A stretch of 64,000 bases of DNA, from contig JAJEKV010000005.1 in the NCBI GenBank assembly GCA_021234155.1, positions 1,242,001 through 1,306,000 of the forward strand. The letters run 5' to 3'. Under the pieces are notes generated by a model that was given only the letters and a program-made list of their open reading frames with translations, searched no databases and had not been told where the DNA came from. Both the position numbers and the translations under genes were made by a program. Every line of letters begins with the position of its first letter. Positions within the stretch are counted from its first letter, which is position 1. Below, piece after piece: positions 11,859 to 23,805 of this stretch. Source of the DNA: Isoetes taiwanensis (taxonomy: Eukaryota > Streptophyta > Lycopodiopsida > Isoetales > Isoetaceae).

Positions 11859-12353
11859 CCGCTCCGTATCAGATCCTTCCCTTCTTTCAGTCAATCGACC
11901 TCGATCGCCCTATAAACCTGAAAGAAATTCATCAAACCCTTTTGATTATCATGAGAGAAGTGTGCTAGTCCTTCCCTTTTTGTGACCAATCTTATTTCCC
12001 TGGGAATGTTCTTTTTTTGATCCTTCAAGGCATGGTCTGCACTTGAACAGAAAAACCTCCATACTGATCCATCAAGCAGGCATCCCTCACTTGAACAGTC
12101 ATGGCATTCCCAGCCCTTTCTGATGTTCCAGGTAGGTTTCCCTACTTGGACAGAAAGTAAATCCTTTTCTAGTCATCCAAGTTAAATATTCCCAAGTAAC
12201 TTGGAAAGATAATTTCCTTCCGTTAGGAAGCAATTAAAACAACTTTATTCTATTCAAATAAACGATCAGGCATACTCAGACAATCATACGCAGCCTACTA
12301 AAACATAAACCATATCAAGATAAATAACTGATAGTTAATCGGCTTTTCTCAGA

Positions 12354-13127
12354 CTACCTTGTTGCAGCTTTGTAAAATTTCACGTGAGAACTGTCGGATG
12401 CTTCTGCAATAGTATGCATCAACAATTTTCCCTTGTCTTCCTTGTTCTTGGGAGCTTCAGTTTGAGTTTTGTCTGCAGAGGTCTGCTTCTTTGGACAAAA
12501 AGCTTTTAAATGAGGTCCACCGCATATATAGCAACCTCTTTCCGGTGCATTTGTCCGATCCTGAGTTGTACGTTGATTTGTATTCTTGTTCCTGGTATTT
12601 GAGTCTCTACGATCATCGTTGAATTTCTCTTTTTGCCCCGTTATGATTTGCCTTATCAGTGTCATGCTTGCCGTTATTCTCTCGGGGATAACCTTCCCAT
12701 ATATCATACTTTGCTCCCTTGGGATTAAACTTTCTTTCTGCAGCTTCGGCTTTTCGTATCGCTTCATCCAATGTTTGTGGTTCAATGAGTCTAAGTTCTG
12801 TATACAGTTCGTCCCTTAGCCCAGACATAAATTTCCTTGTTAATTTTATCGCTGAGACCTTCCATTTGTACCGATAGGTGGTTAAATTTGCTTGTATACG
12901 GATAAACAGATTCTCTTTTCCCTTGTGTGAATATATCCCACTCCCTTCTCAGATCTACATTACGGAAGACAGGGCGATGGTTCTTGGCTGTAACGGCACG
13001 ACCCCCGTTATCAGTCATACTCTAACTTATAATTTTCTTTAAGCTGATATTATTTCCCCCTATAGGTTCCCATATATCTCTGCCACTAGATCCTTGGTTA
13101 GGCTTGAACCGCTCTCCCGAGCCGTAT
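12354..13127 (-). pseudogene. Ty3/gypsy gag remnant with zinc knuckle
   Basis: This is part of a retrotransposon gag polyprotein, which packages element RNA. On the minus strand, three overlapping frames carry consecutive parts. 13018-12791 has the capsid-like pattern REWDIFTQGKRESVYPYTSKF and FNHLSVQMEGLSD. 12828-12613 continues RDELYTELRLIEPQTLDEAI and a basic linker. 12785-12354 ends with the knuckle CYICGGPHLKAFC (CX2CX3HX4C, the common plant gag spacing). At least two frameshifts are needed to join them. No protease, RT or integrase follows. A second copy of its leader lies at 11691-11858, implying rearrangement or nested insertion. Confidence 0.8.
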
Positions 13128-13820
13128 CACTAATCATCTCCTCTCTCATATTTTATTTGGACATTAAACATAAAATATTAGGTGTCAACCAAATACTTTG
13201 TTTTCTTTAAATGAAAACTAATGGTACATGAAAACTGATGGTTGTTCATATAGTTAGGGCAAGTATTTCTTTATAGTGGAACACTGTTCAATTATAGTTA
13301 GGGCAGGACAGTTGAACACCAGTAAGAACTACAACATACGAAATAAATTAGTTATTTAGATTGCTCAGGATCAATTGATCCTTATAAGACAAATACAACG
13401 CTTATAAAAAAAAACACAATTGTATCATATGAATTATGACATTGACTTCAACTAGATAGATAAGTTGGTCAAACTATAACTTAAACCACCAAACATGTTA
13501 TAACATTTGCCTCTATTTGATGAATCCACGTGGGTCATGAAGTTTTTTTATGAGTTGGAAAACTGCAACTTAGTCCCAATTAAGCAATACACTAGGGCGA
13601 TGGAATCCACTTCATATACTTGCTTAGGTTATAGACAACTTTTTTCTTATGGAATGATTTATGTATGTTTGTAACTTTTGACTGACAATTATGTGTTTGG
13701 TGACTTCTGCATTGTGCAATTTACACATAATATGCAAAAGAAGATTTAGGGTTTACGTGTGCCCAGAATTGAGCGCCCACACATGAACCCAAACTGGTGT
13801 ACGGCCAAAATTGCGGGGTA
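13128..13820. promoter_or_regulatory. Upstream region of the DUF4504-like gene
   Basis: AT-rich DNA between the gag remnant and the next gene. No defined promoter motif can be assigned with confidence. The last 100 bases are richer in GC, as expected close to a transcription start. Confidence 0.3.
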
Positions 13821-15438
13821 ATGCATTCACAAACAAGCAAAATGGCAAGCAAGAGAGCTCGCTGCCAAATATGCCAGACCGTTATGCAGCTTCCAAGAAG
13901 CCTATGGCGTCTCAAAGCTTCGGATCGCCGTCTACTATCCATCGGTTAGTTGAGGATTTGGGTCTTTTATGGTTCCTGATTCACAAAATGCTCAATATGC
14001 ACTTTTTTTCATAGATTTGGTTGCTCTCTCTGCGGGATTGAGGCCTCTAGTGATGGTTGATTATCTGCCTTACTCGCCCAATTTGCCTCATCAAATTTGC
14101 ACTTTGCTTCATGAGCTAAATAAGGTAAGGGATTGATTGAAGAACTTTTACTCACATTTCGAGTCTCTTTCAGCATTTTGATGAAGTGAGGAGTTGTGAA
14201 CTCCCTGGCTTTATAGCCAATTTGCAGCTGTATTGAAGTAACTAGGAAGCACCTAGAATAATAGCAGTTTTAGCTATTAAAATGGAAGGAACTCTCAAAA
14301 CCCTCATTTACCCATTTTCTCAACGTCTTTGAAGTTACAATATGCAGACTGCTAGATGGTATTTTCATTCATCCGATTATTCTTCTTTTTTGTAGTGCAA
14401 CTATGGCCCATAACCTGTGAATATGGGGATATGAAAGACAAATTATTTTGCTTGATTCTTTTCTGTTGTGTACAGGCATGCGAAGAAACTAGGTTGCTGA
14501 GGGTCATGTACATGGAGAACTTTGTTTACGTCTTTCACATGCAGGCCCTTTCTGACTATATCAAGCTTACTTTTACAGCAGACCTGAGTTTAATGTTCGT
14601 GGTCCTTGATGATGGGCCTGCAAGGGTGCCTAAGCAACTTCCTTGTTTATTTATAATTCTTTTGAATTCTTCAGGTTGCCTTACTACTGAAATGTTTGCC
14701 AACAGATCACTACAAATGAAGAGCAAGAGAGATTGCTTAGACAATTGGCTTTAATACATGATGAGCTAGATCTTTTACTTGGTTTGTCAACAGCTCGTGA
14801 AGGTGTTCTTTGCGAGGATAAGGACAACAGCGAGGTTGTTTCCCCATTTGATTTGAGCGACATTTTTGCTAAAGTGGATATTGTGGTGCCGTCATTTAAT
14901 GGGTATGTTATGTTTTTCTTATTCACTTGTTTTTCTGAACATGGTACTGATTTAATAGCAGATGGTTGCTGGGCTACCCAGTAATCTATGTGTTTTTAAG
15001 AGAGAATGTGCGAAATGCCATCCAGTATTTATCTACTGGGAGACTTCATCTGTACACAGTTTATGTTGAAAGGTTGTCCCTTTTATGTTCATGCTTTCCG
15101 TGTGTCTGTTTGGTCTTGCTAATCTGGAGCTTTTTGTTTAATAGCGAGTTCTGGAGTGATATCTTTTCGGCATGCGGCTATACAGATGGCTCTACCAGAG
15201 GATCAGATCTACTGAGGTCAGTCATGTTGCTACTACTTTTAAAAGCTAGTTGCTTGTTTACCAATCTGAATTTTCAAGCAGCTGTTGGTTCAGTTTTACC
15301 GTTCCCTTCGAATTGAGCACCCTGGGATGTGATGAACCTTGGGCAAAAACCTTTATGTCAGAGCTGGCAAATCGAAGTGGTCTAAATTGCTTAAAAATGG
15401 AAGTAAGTAGACGGGATTTTCAGTCTGTGGCCTTCTAA
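13821..15438 (+). CDS. UPF0739/DUF4504 (C1orf74-like) family protein
   Basis: A seven-exon model keeps one frame throughout: 13821-13944, 14015-14124, 14476-14625, 14706-14902, 14962-15072, 15145-15216 and 15282-15438. All introns have GT-AG ends and phases match at each junction. It encodes about 270 residues. The start is the ATG at 13821; a second in-frame ATG at 13842 is an alternative. Recognisable blocks are SAGLRPLVMVDYLPYSP early, LMFVVLDDGPAR, the region ending FAKVDIVVPSFNG, and WLLGYPVIYVF, which fit my recollection of the eukaryotic UPF0739/DUF4504 family (human C1orf74, 269 residues). The family has no established biochemical function. An N-terminal CQICQ and basic KRAR are specific to this copy. 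The last exon contains a perfect donor (GTAAGT) before its stop, so a further exon or alternative 3' end is possible. The coding model is strong; the family name is moderate. Confidence 0.6.
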
Positions 15439-16321
15439 TTTTTTCTAATTTTTGGAAGGCTGCATATCCATGTTGGACATGAACATCAAGTGGTGGGCAG
15501 GCTTTTTTTGAACTGCTCTACTTATAGTTATTTTAATTTTCTCATCATCTACAACTAGTAATTGTGGAGCGTTTAAATGCTGAAATATTCAGATGGTTTA
15601 GTTCACATCACACCAATATTTAACAATCTTGATTTGGTGAGATAGAATATGTTTTGGCCAAACAGAGGAAAGTATCACGTCCAGTATGTGTAAAAAATGT
15701 AGATTTTTGGTTCAAAAGATTGTGAAGTACTAAGTTTCAAGACTTAACACACTTCCATTTATTATTATGAAATATAAATGCTCTAAAGAAAAGTTCAAGC
15801 ATCTTTTCATGTTGGTCCACCCCAATCATTCGTGTTGTTTGTTGTGTTGTTTGTTTAGTTGTGGCCATTGCATTGTTATGTGCATGTCCCTACGTGTGCC
15901 CGGCATTGTCGCGCATAAGTAGGGGCATGCATTTATATGGACCTTGTACTTAATACGAAGACATGTGAAATTTTTGTGCAATACTGGATATCTAAGTTGA
16001 AGGTTGCACGTAATTGTTACCTTGGCTTCTTGTGCAACACCAAATGCTTCTTGGGGTTGAAAGCATTCATTTGGCTAATGATAGAGATGCCCTATTAATG
16101 GGGTCTCTTCGAACCAATGCAAGAGCCGGTGGAATGGATATCTAACAACAAGACTCTATTCCTGTCAAAACTTTACATGTGAACCACTGACGACCATTGA
16201 CACTATTGTGACCTGTAGAGGGGAGCCTCCGCTCTGCTCCATCCTCTCCATATTATGTATAGATCATGGTGAGGGAGAGCCGCCTTTCTGCTCTGTCCTC
16301 CCACAGAGTACCTCGGCCTCT
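15439..16321. other. 3' flank and decayed Helitron-like end
   Basis: No gene recognised. Near 15890-15918 the minus strand reads GCGCGACAATGCCGGGCACACGTAGG, which resembles the Helitron 3' end at 4953-4990 (hairpin then CTRR) with mismatches in the stem. It may be a decayed copy of the same family. Confidence 0.3.
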
Positions 16322-16433
16322 GATAAGGGAATGATGGCCCCACTGTATTGCCCTTCCATGTTCATCTTCACTGGAATGATAAGGGAATGATGGCCCCACT
16401 GTATTGCCCTTCCATGTTCATCTTCACTGGAAT
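16322..16433. repeat. Perfect 56-bp tandem duplication
   Basis: The 56-bp unit beginning GATAAGGGAATGATGGCC occurs twice without a gap (16322-16377 and 16378-16433) with no visible mismatch, indicating a recent local duplication. Confidence 0.9.
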
Positions 16434-16531
16434 GTGCCACTTGAGAAGAAGATTGAGGAAAATCTATTACATAGAGCTTTCTTTTGTCCAACCATTTGGA
16501 GCTCTTTCACGTTGTTCCTGCTGCTCTTGAA

Positions 16532-16990
16532 TTACTTAGTTCTAGTATTAGTACTAAAAGTAGGCGCAAACTGCACATTAGAAGCAGAATGTATATTGAC
16601 ATCCTTATTAGATGCATCTTTAAAGGACATGGACTGGAGAGGCACTAATATAGGAGAAGCAGAAGTGAAAGACAAAGAAATAGCAGGAACATTGGCAAGA
16701 CACTCCTGCTTGGTATGAAAATTTCCAAAGAGTTCAAGTTGGGGAAACAAGTCAGCAAGTTGATGACCATTTAGTAGCTGCAAATCAAATTTGAGGAATA
16801 TAGAACCACTATTAATGATAATCAGGAAGAGCCTGACCAGAAGGCGGAGGAACATAGATCTTAGCACTGTTAACAATAGAATGAACCAAGTGAGCACTCA
16901 AACTGTTAGCCACATTCACAAGGAGGTTTGGCACAAGCAGATTAGATGGAAGATTTAAAACATAAAACCAACAAGGCATCTTTAAAACAT
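16532..16990 (-). pseudogene. DUF4283-type (LINE ORF1-like) remnant
   Basis: The minus strand carries the pattern of the DUF4283 domain with decayed zinc knuckle found in plant LINE ORF1 and related proteins. MPCWFYVLNLPSNLL corresponds to the usual PVWVRL..LP..F, followed by VANSLSAHL and AKIYV. Then, after a frame change, LQLLNGHQL and LFGNFHTKQECL stand where a CCHC knuckle would be, with its first Cys lost. The frame is broken near 16850. The upstream part is interrupted at about 16999 by a LINE 3' end. Confidence 0.55.
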
Positions 16991-16998
16991 TATTATTA

Positions 16999-17432
16999 TT
17001 TTTTTTTTTTTGAAGGTAAGAACTTTTTGTATTGATCAGATTGGAAGAATTACAATACAAAGATCCCTCATGGATCAGATATAATTTAAGCGTATAGGAT
17101 CCCACATGGATCTGAATTATATATGCATTTACAGTACTCATGAGTCTCTCTCAACTTCTTCTTCTATCTAACTAATACTACAGTATCAACATCTTCTCAG
17201 TTGAATAGAATACTACAGGAATCGATCCCCATTTTCCATAAACTGCAGACAATCCTGAATGCTCCAAAAAACCTCTTGCAGAAATAGAAATGAATAGAAA
17301 GAAGATGTGAAGTAACCTGAATAGTCTCCCGCACTGCTTAGGGAAGCGAATATGCTTCAATCTGTGAACAAAATCAACAGCTTTACAACCAAATGAGAGA
17401 TTAAGTAAGATGTCGATTGTCGGATGCTCCAA
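16999..17432 (-). pseudogene. LINE 3' fragment with poly(A)
   Basis: Thirteen T on the plus strand (16999-17011) are a poly(A) tail on the minus strand. Immediately upstream on the minus strand lies a fragment with a 17178-17432 frame of zf-RVT-like character (CKAVDFVHRLKHIRFPKQC, SGLSAVYGKWGSIP). The layout matches the LINE end at 3407-3774, including GAAG next to the T tract. It appears inserted into the DUF4283 remnant. Confidence 0.5.
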
Positions 17433-19218
17433 ATACCAACCTCAGATAGGCTAGACACACGTAAACCGACCACCGTAACTCTCCCTAATTACGCTTATGA
17501 TATCCGGATGATATGGAAGCCGCCTTTTCCGAAACATTCAAATCCCTAGCTCGGCAATCTCAAGTAATCTAACATCCTGTTTTAGAACTGTAAATTTAAG
17601 ATCAAGAATTTACTCTGATCCTTTCAAGAAAACATCCCTAGTCTTTCCGCTAGCAAGAAAGAGCAAGAGGAGAGGAAAACGCCAAATGGATAGAAGATCC
17701 AACTAAAAAGACTGCCAAACAGACCCAAAACTGCTCTCTTTATGAATTCGGCTTCAATTCTGCCCCACCTTATAGACTCTGCGCCCTTTCAGTGCGATTT
17801 GCTTAACAAATCATCATTTTTAAAAAAGATTGAGAGCAGAATACCACGTTAGCGGCTTACCAGGCCAAATCCACAAGACCGCCTTGAAGCTGCTCCAGAA
17901 TCAAATCAGCAATTTCTTTGAGGAAGAAAATCTTCTGACACATCGGCAAACCCCACTAGCACCGGATTGTACTATCTGGTTTACAAGAAGGTCTGCAGCA
18001 GTGCCGGAAAGAGGGGATGGGAGGGCGGCCTCCTTCCCCCGTTGCCGCCCTAGCCGCAGGCGGAGCAGGTGCGCCAAGAAACGTCCATCCAACCCCCAGA
18101 GAGAAGCCAAGAGAATAAGATAGGCATAATACATAATCACTTCACATAAGATCAATGTCTGGAGCCACCAACTAATCAACAATAACAACATCATCGAACA
18201 TAACTAAAAAGAAGTCCTGTCCTATCATGTTCACAATTTTGCGAAGATGATCTACAACCAGTATCTAAGCTTCCTATTGTCCAAATATGCTCCAGTATAA
18301 TGACCCACCACACCAAAGGATATCAAATTACGGATACACCTCTTGTGAAAATCATGATTAATTTATACAACATTGTAACCAGACCTCTATTTGACACATC
18401 CACATGAGGTAATTAAAGGTCTAGTTGTATCTCCTTTGTCTGAAGCTCTTCAAATAAATTACAATATTTTTCTTTATTGTTCTGAACCATCATATTAAAA
18501 CCCGAGCAAAAAGATATTGTTAAAGACATATCTTTCGCAATCCACTCACCAAATCGCTCTAGCGTATTTCTATGGGCAGGTAAGGCAGGCTGTGAGATCA
18601 AAGGTGAAGAAACAAAGGGAGTGGATGCATCACCAGAAGATGCAACATGAATTATAGCTGAAACAGAAGGAACATAACTATTTGGAAGACGACCCTGTGA
18701 AGGCAACTGAGGGAAATCCTCTATAGAGAATCTAGATTCCCTTCTTTCATGCGCAAGACCCCAGGAAAAGCCAAAGAATTATTATGCATAGCTACAGAGT
18801 CACCTGGTACTGACAATGAGGAAATTTAAGACTGCATAGCCACTTTAGAGGAAGAAGCTCGCATCGTCATAATGGCTGAAATTTACAACAATGAATTCGG
18901 CATGTCGGATGCACAGAAATGTCTAATTCAAGACACCATCATAAAGCGCCTGAAATCATTTTATCAACGCACCAAAGACGAATTTGACACATGCGAAGAG
19001 AGTTACGACAGAAACTGTGCACGACGGTCACTACATGGCATTTAGGGTTACGCTTTCCCATCCCCAGCCCAATTTTCTTAACCTAAATCTTATTGGCTAA
19101 TTATTTGTACTTGTATTTTCATATTTCAAAGATCAACGGATTGAATAAAGCCTAAGTGCAAGACTAGAAGTTTAGAAGAGTAAAAATGTGTATATTTGAA
19201 GCATGTATGTAGCAAGTA
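17433..19218. other. No gene recognised; mixed TE-like DNA
   Basis: A GC-rich patch at about 17990-18075 stands out from AT-rich surroundings and gives short Arg-rich frames with no homology signal. A minus-strand frame at 18413-18706 (97 residues, Ser/Pro-rich) has no recognised motif. The stretch could be further LINE-derived sequence. Confidence 0.35.
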
Positions 19219-19801
19219 CTGAAGTGTCAATTCGAGCAACATAAAACAAGATAGGAAGCGTTTATGTCTTCACGTCCAATCCTTCATTGACATGTTGTGA
19301 CAATTCCTTTTGAAAAACGACAAATTCTTGACACTTATTTATATCATTTACTTGCATTCTAGTGAATACTTGCATTAAGGCCGCCGGGTTAGATTTTTCT
19401 TGAACCACTAAAATGCCGTGCTTTATTGCTGCTCACCGGATTTTTAAGAAAATATCCTTTAATTTGTTGGATTTGACAAGTATTTTACAAAATTTTGATT
19501 GAAAATTTTCCGCCATCTATTTTAAAAATCGAATTTTAACAACTTTAACCAAAAATTCTGGGGAGGAACCCCCCAATTTGGAGCCTTGCTTGCATTCAAC
19601 TGCATTACATGCATTCCAGATGGATTCACTTCAAGTGTCAACTCGAGAAACGCAAAATAAGATAGGCGCATTTATATATTCACATCCAATGCTTCATTCA
19701 CATTTGGTGACAATTCCTTTGGAAAATGACATTTTCTTGACATTCTTGTTATATTGTGTAGTTCTTATCCCACTTATATGCATTCCAGTGGATACTTGCA
19801 T
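19219..19801. repeat. Diverged direct repeats upstream of the ATXR5/6-like gene
   Basis: A block of about 160 bp at 19219-19378 recurs at 19630-19801. Shared words include CAAGATAGG or TAAGATAGG, TGACAATTCCTTT, TTCTTGACA and ATACTTGCATT. The copies differ by substitutions and indels. They lie 0.6-1.1 kb upstream of the methyltransferase start codon. Whether they have a promoter role cannot be judged. Confidence 0.65.
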
Positions 19802-20375
19802 TTCCGCGCGTTCCAGATGGATTCACGTGCTTTTCGGCCAGATCTATTCGTCGAAATGCACCTACAATTTGGGTGTGAGCCATGCTTTTGTGCTGAAGCA
19901 TGTCAACAATTCTTCCATGCGTGGATGCACGATAGAAGGCCATGCTTATGTGCAGATGTTCTATACTGAGGACTGTATAAATCTGGTTTCAAAATCTCCA
20001 GCTTCTCACACCTATAAGTTAACCCCATATCGGAACCGTGGACCGAGTCAGCGGACTTGACCAGTCGATAGCCAGCCGTTGGATTGGAATAGAAAATGGT
20101 GGTCCTGGTCACGCAAAGTTGGTTTGGAGCAAAGTCTGGTTTGACCTGGAAAATAAGGGACACCAACATTGTTTGGGACATCTGCTGGAAATGGTGGCAT
20201 TTGGAAAAACATAGCTAGGCCTAGCATATAGAAGACGTTGACAAGCCGTTACTAGTTGGCGCCAACAAGATACAGGTGTTCCCGCTTCTGCTGGAGCACC
20301 GGAGCAAAGCAAGGTCTGCTCCTCTACCTTGCCCTATTTTTTGCTCTTTGCACCTAGCCCAGATCATTTCTTAGC

Positions 20376-22264
20376 ATGGCAGACTTGAAAATGGTCAGTA
20401 ACTCTGCCCAAATCTCTGATTGTACTAGCCCTTCTGTAACCCGTAGAAGCAAGCGCCTTAGGGCTTGCCCATCTGCATGCTCTTGCTGCTGCCTTCAAGA
20501 AAATGCATCAGATGTTTCTGCCCCATCTGGGAAAAAGAAGAAACAGAGAAGCTTGTCTGATATTTATAGATCCGATAAGTTGGACTCCAAAGATGCGGAT
20601 TTTTTGGATGATATTGTGTGCCAGATATGTGATCGTGGAGATGGGGAAGCATCTATGCTTATCTGTGATGGTTGTAACCTTGGTTATCACATGTATTGCA
20701 TGTGTCCTATTATGGTTAGCGTACCGAAAGGGGAGTGGCATTGTCGCAATTGTTCCAAGAAGGACACAGTTCTCGGTAAATGCCTTTACCTTGCTTTATG
20801 CATTCGAACATATTGTTCAAAATGTTCTGCGTGCATTCAGAGATCCTGTTCAACGATATTGTGGTTGATTATGCACTGATACCCCCTGCATTGAGTTTTC
20901 CCCAGCATTTCCCCTGGTTCAGAAAAAGATTATTGACTTCTTCAGGATACAACGGCCAATAGAATCTTCTCCAGGTTATTTCACATCTTTCGTAATGCAT
21001 CAATTTAGGGTTTTCTGTCCCATTCTCATTTTCTCATAGTTTAAATAACTAACATGTAGGAATCAAAAGGAGGAGACGTCATAGTGGTGGCCTTTGTATG
21101 TACAAAAAAAATCGTAAGCTAATTCCTTACACACCTACAAAAGATCCAGATGAAAAGTTGAGGCAGATGGCATCACTTGCAACTGCCTTAATCAATTCTG
21201 GGGTTGATTTTAGTGACGAGCTCACCTACATGGATGGATTTGCACCACGGTCTGCAAATTCTGCTTTATTAGAGAAGGGAGGCATGCAGGTATTGTGGAA
21301 ATTGTTTTATGCTCAATATTTTGCTAAAAAAGTGGCATAAGACCTATTTCTTCTTTTCGTAGGCCATTAGCAAAGATGACAAAGCAACATATGACCTTTG
21401 CAAGGCAATGTGCCTTAGAGGAGACTGGCCACCTTTAATGGTGACTCATGATTCTCGACAGGGGTAACTATCTCAACTAGAGAATGATATGATAACTACG
21501 TTTTACTCATTTGCTGGTTTTTCGTGTTTGTTGGATTTTAACTTTTTGAATGCAACCTTAAGCCTAAAGTGATGTTTTTGTGCAAATAAAAGTGATGATA
21601 TTGCTGATAATTATGCCATTGAGGCAAAAGCTTTTCTGTATATTAAGAGAAAATTATAAAATTAACTGGTATAAGCGTTTCTTATTTTGTTAAATGAATT
21701 CACCATACTCTGTGCTTTGGGACCTGTTGACATATTGGATCAGCAGCATATGGGAGTTCTATGCTTTATAAAAGCAACCCAGTATCTTCAGTAACGTTGA
21801 TTATTGTGCAGGTTTGTTGTTGAGGCCAGCAGCCACATTAAGGATATGACGTTAATTGCAGAGTATACAGGGGATGTCGATTTCATGCATAACCGTCTGC
21901 ATGATGAAGGCGACAGTATAATGGGTTTGTTATTCACAGCTGATCCTCGTCAAGAGCTCGTAATTTGTCCAGATAAACGAGGAAATGTGGCACGCTTTGT
22001 CTCAGGCATCAATAACCATACTAGGTATAGTAGCTATGAATTTCTATGTCTAAGTTGCTGTTTGGAATTCCCCGTTTTGCATTGATGACATGCTATTCGT
22101 ATAGGGAAGGGAAAAGGAAGCAGAATTTAAGGTGTGTGCGCTTCAACATTGATGGAGAAGCACATGCACTACTTGTTGCTATCAGGGACATATCGAAGGG
22201 TGAGAGGTTGTACTATGATTACAATGGTTTGGAGAAAGAATATCCTACAGAACATTTTGTATGA
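20376..22264 (+). CDS. ATXR6: ATXR5/ATXR6-type histone H3K27 monomethyltransferase
   Basis: Plant ATXR5/6 enzymes monomethylate histone H3 lysine 27 on replication-dependent H3.1, keeping heterochromatin silent and preventing over-replication. The model has six exons in one frame: 20376-20775, 20906-20974, 21060-21289, 21363-21463, 21812-22024 and 22105-22264, giving 390 residues. The first ATG is used. A basic N-terminus (RRSKRLR, KKKK) precedes a complete C4HC3 PHD finger (C82, C85, C97, C100, H105, C108, C123, C126). A PCNA-binding PIP box follows at about 139-146 (QKKIIDFF), then QRPIES. The SET domain occupies the C-terminal third, with AEYTGDVDF, ICPDKRGNVARF, SGINNHT, DISKGERLYYDYNG and a C-terminal YPTEHFV. 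The length and layout match the family, and no damage is visible. ATXR5 and ATXR6 differ mainly in the N-terminus; absence of an obvious plastid transit peptide favours ATXR6, so the symbol is tentative. The gene stands alone, with transposon debris on both sides. Confidence 0.93.
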
Positions 22265-22988
22265 GGTGTGTACTGCCAACCCTGTGAGAAGAGCTGACGA
22301 TAATAACAATTAACCTACATTAAGAAGCTGAGTTAGGTTTCTTATTCTTGCCCTTGCCTAAAAGTATGGGCCAACCAGGCATTGTCATGTAACCAATCTT
22401 CTGGAGAAGATTAAACAATGTGTCAGGTGTCTGGCAACCTCAGGAAAACCCGTGTCAAATGTCTAATTTTTAGGCAGTGCGGCTAAACCTCTAAAGAGTC
22501 GGGTCACAAAAGAGAGGCATGGGACTTCATTTTGTCACCCATGCAACATGTTGTAAATGCGTCTCCATGACGTTTCCATATTACAGGGATCAATTCACAT
22601 TATTTACTCCATCAGAATAAAAGGCTTCTGAATGATGTTGCTTGAAGCAATATTATGCCAAAGAAGGGTTGTAGTCTTCAGTATCTCTTTTAATTTAACG
22701 AGTAACCTCCTTCTTGTTCTTAATCTTGTACAGCTACCTTGTTCTTGTAATCATTCAAATTAAATCTAATATACATTTTGGTTTACACAAGAATATTGGG
22801 TCAACATGGTAGCTTGTATGTTGTATTTGCTGCATATTTCCTCACAGGATAAACATTCCAAGGAAAATATGCATTTTCCCATTTTCTCATGTAGCCCAAT
22901 GGGGGTGATCCTGTAGAGGAGAGCGTCTCACTGGGAAGAGGGCTTTTGGACGAAAGTATGTGAAGAATAAAGATTTACTAGCCGTATC
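22265..22988. other. 3' flank of the ATXR5/6-like gene
   Basis: No further gene. An AATAAAA word at 22614-22620, about 350 bases after the stop codon, is a candidate polyadenylation signal. The rest is AT-rich. Confidence 0.4.
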
Positions 22989-23142
22989 GGATTTGTTCTT
23001 AGGTGTCAAGTTTGACGTATATAAGAATAAGAGTCAAGATAGTAGCTCATGATGATACTATATTGGATTTGTTCTTAGGTGTCAAGTTTGACTTACATAA
23101 GAATAAGAGTCAAGATAGTAGCTCATAATAATACTATGCTAT
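22989..23142. repeat. 77-bp tandem duplication
   Basis: A unit beginning GGATTTGTTCTTAGGTGTC is present at 22989 and again at 23066, with a few substitutions between copies. Confidence 0.85.
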
Positions 23143-23701
23143 GATTATGCTGTGGAGTTAGTCAAGCATTGTGTGATCATCGTGTAAGCTTTTTTTTCTT
23201 AGTTTATGAATATTGTGGAGTTGAATTTGGGACGCAGGGAGCTTGATAGGGGCGACAAGGTGGACAAAAACCTATTAGCTGCTGGTAGAAACCTCAGAAG
23301 GGGCAGACCAATTTGCAAGGATGTCGAACCTATTGTACAAGGATGCCTACCTCACCCCATCTTGTGTATTGAATATTGCTTTTCCAAGGATGTCATATGT
23401 AACATTAATATTACGATGGGGAATTTATATGGAGTTCTGTTTGCCCAACGCTGAAAATGCAACTTACTAGCAGAAGCATTGCAATGCGTGCTTGGCGTTG
23501 CACGAGCTGAAATCTCAAAACTGGCTGAAATGTTGTTTGCTTGGTGTTGGATCAGCTAAAAATCAGCCCCTGCATTAACCATCCTCTGCCTCGTGAGGAG
23601 GAAAGTGTTATAGACGTGTCTTTCTAAAAATGAGAAATGGTAAGTGTTACAGATGTTTCTTTCTAGGAGAGAGAAACGAGAAACTAACAAATTATCTCCG
23701 C

Positions 23702-23805
23702 CTGAATTTGGTTACCCTCCCAAGAATGGAAACCTCCCTAATTTTCAAAAGTGCTGAATTTGGTTACCCTCCTAAGAATGGAAACCTCCCTAATTTTCAA
23801 AAATG
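23702..23805. repeat. 52-bp tandem duplication
   Basis: A unit beginning CTGAATTTGGTTACCCTCC occurs at 23702 and 23754 with almost no difference, indicating a recent local duplication. Confidence 0.85.

Noticed and set aside
17830-18123. 97-residue plus-strand ORF in a GC-rich patch
   Set aside because: Arg-rich composition follows from GC content; an overlapping frame of equal length exists on the other strand; no motif.
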